The position numbers were made by a program, and so were the translations under genes. A DNA stretch of 11,774 nucleotides, from the NCBI GenBank assembly GCA_905612335.1, contig CAJQRT010000004.1:1-11774 (forward strand). The letters are read 5' to 3'. How positions within the stretch are numbered: the stretch's first letter is position 1; every line of letters starts with the position of its first letter. Below are positions 6,400-11,774 of this stretch, piece by piece. The notes under the pieces are model-generated. The model was not told the DNA's origin. It saw only the letters and a program-made list of their open reading frames with translations, and searched no databases. This DNA comes from an uncultured Candidatus Pelagibacter sp. (GTDB taxonomy: Bacteria > Pseudomonadota > Alphaproteobacteria > Pelagibacterales > Pelagibacteraceae).

Positions 6400-7536
6400 A
6401 TGAAAAAAATAATTTTAATATTAGTATCAATTCTCTTTGCTTCAAATGTATTAGCAGATCATTATAAAAAGAAAATTAACATAAAAGAATTTAGCCCCAA
6501 ACAACATTGTTCAAAAAAAAAATCACTTTTGGTACCAGCTTCTAAAGTATTTCCAGGTGGTGAGTTTATTAAATTTAATTCTTATTCAGGTTTTGATCAA
6601 AGAGCTGTAATTGTTGGTGCTCATAAAAAATATCCAATAGAAATTACTAGCTATCTATTAATGCCAAAGGGTTCAAACAAAGTTCCCATTGTTATTTGGG
6701 CACATGCAAGTGGTGGAGCAGACGCTTATATCTTTAGTGAGTTTATAAATAGTGGTCAAAAAAAACTTTTAGACTTAGGAGTTGGTGTAATGTTTATAGA
6801 TAATTTTTGTAGCAGAGGTGTAACAAGTACATGGAGAGATCAATCTAAAGCTACTATTGCTTCTGCAGCAATTGATACGATGATGGCTTATAAAGTTTTA
6901 AAAAATCACCCAAGATCTAATGGCAAGATAGGACTAACTGGACACTCAAGAGGGGGCACTAATGCTCTTATGGTCTCTGATATTAAATTTACATCTTTAT
7001 TTTTAGAAGGGACAGAGGGTTTTGATGCAATTTTGGGTGAAGCAGCCGAATGTAGAATGGCTGGTTTATTTTTAGAACCAGAACTTACAACTAATACAAA
7101 AATGCTTTATGTCCATGGTAGTATAGACAATCTTACTTTAGCTAAACCTTGTGAAGAGCATGTTAACAAAATTAAAGCTAAACCAGGACAAATAAAAATT
7201 GATATTAAAAAAGGTTGGCATCATGATTGGCATGGCGGGTTTAAGCCAAAAAAAGTAAAGGCAATGACTTTGCATACCTGTCCTGCTGTTCGTGTAGATA
7301 ATGAAGGAAATGTAACTGGCCCAATAGTTGATTTAGGTTTAAAGAAATATAAACTTTTCCCTTCTCAAGCTGAATGGATAAAAGCAACAGAAGATGACCC
7401 ACAAAAAACAATGAAAATAGTTTTTAAAATGTTTAAGAAGGAAAAATGCTTAAAAAGAGGTGCAATGATAGGTGGTAAGAATGGTGAAGAATATCTACCT
7501 CAGTTTATAAATTTCTTTAAAGAAAACCTTCTTTAA
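6400..7536 (+). CDS. Secreted alpha/beta hydrolase, dienelactone-hydrolase-like
   Basis: The protein is 378 residues. Residues 1-19 form a signal peptide with likely cleavage VLA-DH, so it should be periplasmic or secreted. The catalytic parts of an alpha/beta hydrolase are in order: HASGG (102-106) as the oxyanion-hole loop, the nucleophile elbow GHSRGG (181-186, Ser183), the acid in HGSIDN (probably Asp243), and the base in GWHHDWHGG (His274, His275 or His278). After this come about 100 more residues, longer than plain dienelactone hydrolases. Several cysteines (37, 137, 218, 251 and later) could form disulfides in the periplasm. The substrate is unknown; ester or amide hydrolysis is the family expectation. 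It is followed after 3 bases by a small winged-helix gene, and the pair ends at the terminator at 8024-8047. No Shine-Dalgarno is visible. Confidence 0.82.
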   Translation: MKKIILILVSILFASNVLADHYKKKINIKEFSPKQHCSKKKSLLVPASKVFPGGEFIKFNSYSGFDQRAVIVGAHKKYPIEITSYLLMPKGSNKVPIVIWAHASGGADAYIFSEFINSGQKKLLDLGVGVMFIDNFCSRGVTSTWRDQSKATIASAAIDTMMAYKVLKNHPRSNGKIGLTGHSRGGTNALMVSDIKFTSLFLEGTEGFDAILGEAAECRMAGLFLEPELTTNTKMLYVHGSIDNLTLAKPCEEHVNKIKAKPGQIKIDIKKGWHHDWHGGFKPKKVKAMTLHTCPAVRVDNEGNVTGPIVDLGLKKYKLFPSQAEWIKATEDDPQKTMKIVFKMFKKEKCLKRGAMIGGKNGEEYLPQFINFFKENLL

Positions 7537-7539
7537 GCC

Positions 7540-7983
7540 ATGGTTAAAAATATAAATAATGCATTAATATATTCAGTAATATCTCATCATATTAATCATT
7601 TTTTAAATGTAAAAAAACTTGCGAAACACGACTATGAAAGTCACATAATTTTATTAACAGTATATTCGCACTTTCTTTTTCAAACTATGAGTAAAGGTAA
7701 GTCATTAGATTGGACAGAAACCTTTGCTAAAACTGAAGCAGAAGAACATAAACAAATAATGAAAGATAGAAAATTAACGATTTTTGCAGTTGCAATAAAC
7801 CTATCAATACCTCAAGAAACGGTAAGAAGAAAAGTAGAAAAATTATGTAGTAGAAAATTATTAGATTATTCTAAATCAGAAGGGTTAAGTTTAGGTAAGA
7901 AATTTAAAGAAACAATTGAACCATTGGGTAAAGTTGATGGAAAAGGTATTTTTGCTTTGTTTGAAAAATTTAAAAAAGCTTAA
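7540..7983 (+). CDS. Small winged-helix DNA-binding protein, MarR-like
   Basis: The protein is 147 residues. The segment LTIFAVAINLSIPQETVRRKVEKLCSRKLL (79-108), shown here as a helix, turn and recognition helix with SIPQETVRRKV at its core, followed by LDYSKSEGLSLG as wing, is a convincing winged helix-turn-helix. The N-terminal half (about 1-70) is helical with several histidines (16, 17, 20, 30, 35) and may make the dimer. It starts 3 bases after the hydrolase stop (TAA GCC ATG) with no Shine-Dalgarno, so coupling to the hydrolase is likely. A role in controlling its own operon is inferred from position only. It is too diverged to assign to a named regulator; the closest general pattern is MarR/GntR-like winged helix. 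Confidence 0.65.
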   Translation: MVKNINNALIYSVISHHINHFLNVKKLAKHDYESHIILLTVYSHFLFQTMSKGKSLDWTETFAKTEAEEHKQIMKDRKLTIFAVAINLSIPQETVRRKVEKLCSRKLLDYSKSEGLSLGKKFKETIEPLGKVDGKGIFALFEKFKKA

Positions 7984-8023
7984 AGGTAGCAGCTAAAAAA
8001 ATCTTTTTGTTTTAGTCGTTCAG

Positions 8024-8047
8024 AAACCTATATTGGGTTTTTTTTTT
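8024..8047 (+). terminator. Intrinsic terminator after the hydrolase/HTH operon
   Basis: AAACCTA at 8024-8030 pairs with TGGGTTT at 8034-8040 (one T-G wobble) around a three-base loop. It is followed by an unbroken run of ten T ending at 8047. It lies 41 bases after the HTH stop and 38 bases before the next ATG, separating the two transcription units. Confidence 0.75.
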
Positions 8048-8070
8048 GTTTCAAGTGTAATTTTTTACGG

Positions 8071-8076
8071 TATAAA
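8071..8076 (+). promoter_or_regulatory. -10 box giving a near-leaderless transcript of the barrel gene
   Basis: TATAAA sits just 8 bases before the ATG at 8085, so transcription starting about 7 bases after the box would begin within a few bases of the start codon. TTTCAA at 8049-8054 (16-base spacing) is a poor -35. No Shine-Dalgarno exists here, which fits leaderless translation. The box follows directly after a strong terminator, where a promoter is needed. Confidence 0.45.
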
Positions 8077-8084
8077 ACTACCCA

Positions 8085-8975
8085 ATGAACAAAATTTTAC
8101 TAGTGATTCTTACTTTATTTATTTCCTCTGCAGTTAATGCAGACGTCACCTCTCAAGCTTTAAATAAAGTATCTAAAAAAATATCCTCATCTATAGGAAA
8201 TTTAATTCCTGGTGATGGTATAACAGAGGTTTCTGTAGAATTAAAAGATGATAACGAAGGTAATGAAAATTATCAATTTAGCATTTTGGGTGTTAGAGAT
8301 ATTTCAAGTAAAGAAAATTCAAACTTATTTACACAATTTAGCTTACACTCCCAGGAAGTTAATAACGATGATAGAATAATTGGAAACCTAGGTTTAGGTT
8401 ATAGACGTTTAACAAATGATCAATCAGTAATGATTGGTGCAAATTTTTTTTATGATCAAGATCTTTCTGAAGAACATAAAAGAGTTGGATTTGGTTTAGA
8501 GACTAAAGCTTCAATTTTAGATGTTAGTTTTAATAAATATATAAAAACTACTAATCAACTAGTTGTTAATGGAACTAAAGAGCAAACCTTAAGTGGTCAT
8601 GAATATAATATAAGTTCTCAAATTCCATACATGCCGTGGTCAACATTTAATTATCAAGGATATGTCTGGGATAATGAAAAAGCAATAAATGATCAAAAGG
8701 GTTCAGTTTATTCTTTAGAGATGTCATTAACACGATCTATAGGTTTAAATATAGAAAAAGATAAATCAAGTGTTACTGGCGTAAAAGATCAAGATAATTA
8801 TGAATTAGTTTTTGTTTACCCTCCTAGAGAAAATAAGCTATCTTTAACAGACGGTGTAGTCTCAAACATTGCATTTGAGAAAAGAAATATGCAAGTTAAT
8901 TTAAAAGAAAAAGTAAGAAGAAATAATAATCTAGTAGTAGAAATTCAAGGGAGCGTAATAATCACAAGCAAATAA
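8085..8975 (+). CDS. Inverse autotransporter (intimin/invasin-type) beta-barrel protein without passenger
   Basis: The protein is 296 residues. Residues 1-19 are a signal peptide (VNA-DV). The rest is alternating beta-strand sequence. FTQFSLHSQE, GNLGLGYRRLTNDQSVMIGA, NFFYDQDLSEEHKRVGFGLE and the following FNKYIKTT (about 82-156) match the signature of the inverse autotransporter beta-domain: N-x-G-L-G-x-R, then G-x-N-x-F-x-D, then H-x-R-x-G-x-G-E, then a strand with N-x-Y. In known members a 12-stranded outer-membrane barrel is followed by linker and Ig-like passenger domains exported through it. Here the chain stops soon after the last predicted strand (NLVVEIQGSVIITSK), so no passenger is encoded. 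One base later a secreted protein gene begins. It could be a stand-alone pore, a reduced adhesin, or the translocator half of a split pair; the last is inference. Confidence 0.75.
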   Translation: MNKILLVILTLFISSAVNADVTSQALNKVSKKISSSIGNLIPGDGITEVSVELKDDNEGNENYQFSILGVRDISSKENSNLFTQFSLHSQEVNNDDRIIGNLGLGYRRLTNDQSVMIGANFFYDQDLSEEHKRVGFGLETKASILDVSFNKYIKTTNQLVVNGTKEQTLSGHEYNISSQIPYMPWSTFNYQGYVWDNEKAINDQKGSVYSLEMSLTRSIGLNIEKDKSSVTGVKDQDNYELVFVYPPRENKLSLTDGVVSNIAFEKRNMQVNLKEKVRRNNNLVVEIQGSVIITSK

Positions 8976-8976
8976 T

Positions 8977-9696
8977 ATGAAAATATTTTATAAAATTTTA
9001 ATAATTAGTTTATTTTTTTTACCTCAAACAAAAGTTAATGCTGGAGCTGCAACTGAATATAAAATTACAATGACTTTACTTGAGTTGTGCGATTCTACCA
9101 GCACACTTACAACATGTAATAATCCAGTTGTTATAGGTTCTGGGCAATCTCCAGTAATTGATATTGCTGGAACTACTGCTGGTGCAGCAGCGGGATCATA
9201 TGGAAGTTTAGCTACAGTACCTTTGGGTAAAACATTTACTCATATGCAGATAACATTGAAAAGAGCATTCACGGCAACAGGTTCAGCTACTGACGGTGCA
9301 GCAGACGTTTGTTATACTAAAACTAATTCTAATGGTGCTGATGATTCTAATGCATCTGGACACGCATCAACAGCTACATCAGCAACATTATTTTTAGGAT
9401 TCATAGGCGATGTTAATGGTGATGCAACAAATTCAGCAACAGCTGGAGATGGAACTGGAACTTCACGTATAGCAACAAGAGTTACATCTGGTGATGATTT
9501 TCTTGAATTTAGAACAGCACTTGCAAAACCGCTTACACTTAAATCAGGAGTAATTCCTACAGCTAAAGTTGCATTTGGTACATCTAACGCTATTGGTGCA
9601 GCAGGGAATATGAACACTTCAGCAGCTTGCGATACTGGCTCAGCCTCCGTAGGCCTATATGGGGCGGCCCCTGACGTTACTGTAACTTTTGAATAA
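8977..9696 (+). CDS. Secreted Ala/Gly/Ser/Thr-rich protein of unknown function, partner of the barrel gene
   Basis: The protein is 239 residues. Residues 1-22 are a signal peptide (KVNA-GA). The mature part is very rich in Ala, Gly, Ser, Thr and Asp and poor in Lys, unlike its neighbours. It has four cysteines (38, 47, 112 and 218), of which 38 and 47 flank a short loop. The first third reads as beta strands: EYKITMTLLELC, then PVVIGSGQSPVIDIAG, then PLGKTFTHMQITLKRA. This recalls a surface beta-sandwich (DUF4382-like at best). GDVNGDATNSATAGDGTG (about 144-161) is an Asp/Asn-rich loop with a D-x-N-x-D core that could bind calcium. It ends in PDVTVTFE, a strand-like tail. The stop of the barrel gene and this ATG are one base apart (TAATATG), so the two are certainly one operon. 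No family could be assigned with confidence. The coding DNA is clearly more GC-rich than around it. Confidence 0.8.
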   Translation: MKIFYKILIISLFFLPQTKVNAGAATEYKITMTLLELCDSTSTLTTCNNPVVIGSGQSPVIDIAGTTAGAAAGSYGSLATVPLGKTFTHMQITLKRAFTATGSATDGAADVCYTKTNSNGADDSNASGHASTATSATLFLGFIGDVNGDATNSATAGDGTGTSRIATRVTSGDDFLEFRTALAKPLTLKSGVIPTAKVAFGTSNAIGAAGNMNTSAACDTGSASVGLYGAAPDVTVTFE

Positions 9697-9717
9697 CTTT
9701 TAAGCTAGGTAATTAAT

Positions 9718-9798
9718 TTATTTTAAAAGATCTTGTAGTTTATTTTCTTTTTCTAAAGCTCTAACATCATCTACATTTGGAATTGAGTAATGTACTTT
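9718..9798 (-). other. Coding-like tail after the flavin-protein stop codons (possible gene remnant)
   Basis: In the same frame as the flavin protein at 9802-10401, after its TAA and a second TAA (9801-9799), the minus strand reads K-V-H-Y-S-IPNVDDVRALEKENKLQDLLK and then stops at 9720-9718. The stretch has protein-like composition and a helix-like charge pattern but no ATG start of its own in this frame. It may be the end of a deleted gene, an old C-terminal extension, or chance. It fills most of the 105-base gap (9697-9801) between the convergent genes. No clear terminator was found there. Confidence 0.25.
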
Positions 9799-9801
9799 TT
9801 A

Positions 9802-10401
9802 TTAAGGAACTAACCAGTGTTCTTTGTTATTCTCTAAATCAAATCTAGCTCTACGATGACCTTTAGCTGCTAAATAAAGCCATTCCATGCTTTTGATTTT
9901 GCATTGAATTACTGTAAAATTTTTATAACCCACTTCGCTTTGTTCCATGGTGAATTCAAAATTGTCTAACTCGGGTTTTAGTCCTGAAGTTGGTCTCTCA
10001 GATTCCGTTCCTGGACCATTGTCGACTAGGTAACATTTTCTACTCATATGTCCTGTTTTTAACCAAGATTGTTTTGTGATGTCATTATCATGATTAACAA
10101 CACATTCAACTTTAAGTCTAACTTGGATCTTTTCTTCTTTATCATAGAATAACATTGCTGCATTTTTATTTGCTTTTAATTTAGCAATTTTATTAGATCT
10201 GATATCACTGTGGTATTGGATAATATTATTTTCTTGATCAGATTTTCTAAGAACTACAATTCTTCCATCAAAATCATCTTGGTTACCACAGGTGAACACA
10301 GGAATTCTAAAGGGTGAACCTCTATCTTTGATGGCATTATCCAACATTGACCAAATTTTATTTTTGATCTCATTAAAGTCTTCGTAGTATGCTGGTTGCA
10401 T
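9802..10401 (-). CDS. Pyridoxamine 5'-phosphate oxidase-like FMN-binding split-barrel protein (Alr4036 type)
   Basis: The protein is 199 residues. Split-barrel flavoprotein features are in order: GRIVVLR (46-52), IIQYHSDIRSNKIAKL (60-75), AAMLFYDKEEKIQVRLK (81-97) and SWLKTGHMSRKCYL (112-125), followed by EWLYLAAKGHRRARFD (173-188). The order and the D-x-R-S-x-K motif fit the Pyridox_oxase_2 (Alr4036-like) branch better than true PdxH. FMN binding is expected. True pyridoxine phosphate oxidation is not shown, so no gene symbol is given. There is no signal peptide, so it is cytoplasmic. It lies 6 bases after the stop of the dehydrogenase-type gene and should be in its operon. Translation ends at tandem TAA TAA, after which the same frame continues coding-like (9718-9798). 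Confidence 0.82.
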   Translation of the reverse strand: MQPAYYEDFNEIKNKIWSMLDNAIKDRGSPFRIPVFTCGNQDDFDGRIVVLRKSDQENNIIQYHSDIRSNKIAKLKANKNAAMLFYDKEEKIQVRLKVECVVNHDNDITKQSWLKTGHMSRKCYLVDNGPGTESERPTSGLKPELDNFEFTMEQSEVGYKNFTVIQCKIKSMEWLYLAAKGHRRARFDLENNKEHWLVP

Positions 10402-10407
10402 TCTAGA

Positions 10408-11274
10408 TTATTTACTAAGTCTTCTAATTAAACTAGAAGTATCCCAACGGTTTCCACCCATGTCTTGAACTTCACCGTAATATTTATCAACGATTTCAGT
10501 TACTGGTAGTTGGGAGCCATTATTTTTAGCCTCATCCATTGCAATCTTTAAATCTTTTCTCATCCAATCAACTGCAAAACCAAATTCAAATTGATCATCA
10601 ATCATCGTTTTGTATCTGTTTTCCATTTGCCAAGATTGAGCAGCACCTTTAGATATAACTTCAATTACATCTTCCATATTTAAACCAGCTTTCTTTCCAA
10701 AGTTAATCGCTTCTGATAAACCTTGAACAAGACCTGCAATACAAATTTGGTTAACCATTTTTGCTAATTGACCATTTCCAGCGCCACCTAATAATTTCAT
10801 TTTTTTGCTATAACAATCAATGATGTCTTTAGCTCTATCAAAGTTTGCTTGATCTCCACCAATCATTACAGTTAGCGCACCATTTTCAGCTCCAGCTTGA
10901 CCACCTGATACCGGAGCATCTAAGAAGCCAAATTCACTTTTTAATGAATGGGCATAAATCTCTTTAGCAATTGTTGCAGAAGCGGTTGTGTTATCAATGT
11001 AAACTGAGCCTTTTTTAACTGTTTTAAAGATACCGTTGTCACCAAAAGTTACTTCTTTTAAATCGTTATCATTACCAACACAGGTAAATATAAAGTCAGC
11101 ACCTTCAGCAGCTTTTGCAGGAGTGTCTGCTTTTGAACCTTTATATTCAGCAACCCACTTATCAGCTTTTGTAACAGTTCTATTATAAACAGTTACATTG
11201 TGGCCTGCTTTTGATATATATCCTGCCATTGGATAACCCATGACACCTAAACCTATAAATGCAACATTGCTCAT
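10408..11274 (-). CDS. NAD(P)-dependent 3-hydroxyisobutyrate dehydrogenase-family reductase
   Basis: The protein is 288 residues, the normal length for the beta-hydroxyacid dehydrogenase family. VAFIGLGVMGYPMAGYISKAG (4-24) is the Rossmann G-x-G-x-x-G dinucleotide site, and the N-R-T at 31-33 after the second strand suggests NADP use. DAPVSGGQAGAENGALTVM (119-137) is the substrate-binding signature. GAGNGQLAKMVNQ (164-176) carries the catalytic lysine, Lys172. The C-terminal all-alpha domain includes SWQMENR and KDLKIAMDEA, both typical. Likely substrates are 3-hydroxyisobutyrate, tartronate semialdehyde or a related short hydroxy or keto acid; sequence alone does not decide. On the minus strand AGGA (11288-11285) lies 10 bases before the ATG as a Shine-Dalgarno. 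It heads the operon with the flavin protein and is only 14 bases from the divergent MFS gene. Confidence 0.92.
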   Translation of the reverse strand: MSNVAFIGLGVMGYPMAGYISKAGHNVTVYNRTVTKADKWVAEYKGSKADTPAKAAEGADFIFTCVGNDNDLKEVTFGDNGIFKTVKKGSVYIDNTTASATIAKEIYAHSLKSEFGFLDAPVSGGQAGAENGALTVMIGGDQANFDRAKDIIDCYSKKMKLLGGAGNGQLAKMVNQICIAGLVQGLSEAINFGKKAGLNMEDVIEVISKGAAQSWQMENRYKTMIDDQFEFGFAVDWMRKDLKIAMDEAKNNGSQLPVTEIVDKYYGEVQDMGGNRWDTSSLIRRLSK

Positions 11275-11288
11275 AATCTTTATTTCCT

Positions 11289-11774
11289 ATGTTTAAAAGT
11301 TTGAATTTTAAAGTAATTTTATTTGGTTTTATATTTACATTTTTTTCAAGTTTTGGACAGAGTTTTTTTCTAGGGCTGTTTAATTCAAGCATAAGAGATG
11401 CGCTTTCTATTACCCACGGTCAGTTTGGATCTATTTATGCATCTGCAACTTTATTAAGTAGTTTTATACTTGTTTGGGTGGGTAAAAAAATTGACGACTT
11501 TAATATCTTAAAATTTGCATCTTATGTTATTGCTTTATTAGCTATCTCTTGTTTTTTATTTTCTAAAATTTCATCAATAGTTTTTTTATTTTTTTCAATT
11601 TTTTTAATGAGACTGTCAGGTCAAGGACTAATGTCTCACACAGCAACCACAACAATATCAAGATTTTTTGAAAAGACTAGGGGACGCGCATTAAGTACAA
11701 CTTGGTTAGGTTTATCGTTAGCTGAATTTATTCTACCATTATTAATTATTTTTTTATTAACTTTTGTTGATTGG
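11289..11774 (+). CDS. MFS transporter, N-terminal part, cut by the right window edge
   Basis: From the ATG at 11289 the plus strand is open to the window end, giving 162 residues. The N-terminal helix (about 8-30) contains FFSSFGQSFFLGLF. It is followed by SSIRDALSITHGQFGSIYASATLLSSFILVWVGKKIDDFNI. WVGKKIDDF is the loop 2-3 motif A (G-x3-D) of the major facilitator superfamily. Helices 3 and 4 follow, with FLMRLSGQGLMSHTATTTISRFFEKTRGRALST, a typical start of the helix 4-5 region. The specificity is unknown because more than half of the usual ~400 residues lies outside. It has no Shine-Dalgarno and an in-frame stop lies at 11274-11276, so this is the earliest ATG. It is divergent from the dehydrogenase-type gene with 14 bases between starts. 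An organic acid substrate would suit the neighbour, but that is inference. Confidence 0.85.
   Translation, partial: MFKSLNFKVILFGFIFTFFSSFGQSFFLGLFNSSIRDALSITHGQFGSIYASATLLSSFILVWVGKKIDDFNILKFASYVIALLAISCFLFSKISSIVFLFFSIFLMRLSGQGLMSHTATTTISRFFEKTRGRALSTTWLGLSLAEFILPLLIIFLLTFVDW

Noticed and set aside
9312..9617. Minus-strand open frame of 101 residues
   Set aside because: It is antisense to the secreted-protein gene and arises from its Ala/Thr/Ser-rich, stop-poor composition.
9676..9686. Perfect palindrome GTTACTGTAAC near the end of the secreted-protein gene
   Set aside because: The single-base centre cannot form a hairpin, it lies in coding sequence, and it has no second copy nearby.
9697..9729. 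CTTTTAA/TTAAAAG inverted repeat as terminator of the secreted-protein gene
   Set aside because: Seven pairs, nearly all A-T, with a 19-base loop and no following T-run. It is likely by chance.
11183..11392. Minus-strand open frame of 69 residues
   Set aside because: It spans the starts of two well-supported genes (the reductase and the MFS transporter) in a different frame.

Overview
The window is AT-rich, densely packed DNA. Gaps between genes are mostly 0 to 100 bases, the longest is 218 bases, and many starts lack a Shine-Dalgarno. Gene content (a TctABC transporter, an AbrB-type membrane protein, a gamma-carbonic-anhydrase fold protein, a 3-hydroxyisobutyrate dehydrogenase-type reductase) plus base composition suggests a streamlined marine alphaproteobacterium of the SAR11/Pelagibacterales type. 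This is inferred from style and content; there is no rRNA or marker gene to prove it. No tRNA, rRNA, CRISPR array, insertion sequence or attachment site was seen.

Left part (1-4150): an AbrB-family membrane protein runs off the left edge on the minus strand. A 218-base control region carrying an 11-base direct repeat separates it from a plus-strand tripartite tricarboxylate transporter operon, tctC-tctB-tctA. A strong terminator-shaped hairpin with a T-run sits across the start codon of tctB. It would be expected to make the binding protein more abundant than the membrane subunits.

Middle (4157-7983): a minus-strand pair (thioredoxin-fold protein, then a GT4 glycosyltransferase, stop and start sharing one base) faces away from a gamma-carbonic-anhydrase-like protein, with only 20 bases between the two start codons. 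Next comes a secreted alpha/beta hydrolase followed after 3 bases by a small winged-helix protein, closed by a good intrinsic terminator at 8024-8047.

Right-centre (8071-9696): a likely near-leaderless promoter drives a two-gene envelope unit. The first gene is an inverse-autotransporter (intimin/invasin type) beta-barrel that stops where the barrel stops, with no passenger. One base later begins a secreted Ala/Gly/Ser/Thr-rich protein of unknown function and unusually high GC. This pair is the best candidate for something not well described: a barrel whose passenger may be encoded separately.

Right end (9718-11774): on the minus strand, a 3-hydroxyisobutyrate dehydrogenase-type reductase and a pyridoxamine-phosphate-oxidase-like flavin protein form an operon, followed by a short in-frame coding-like tail after two stops. 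Only 14 bases from the reductase start, a plus-strand MFS transporter begins and runs off the right edge.
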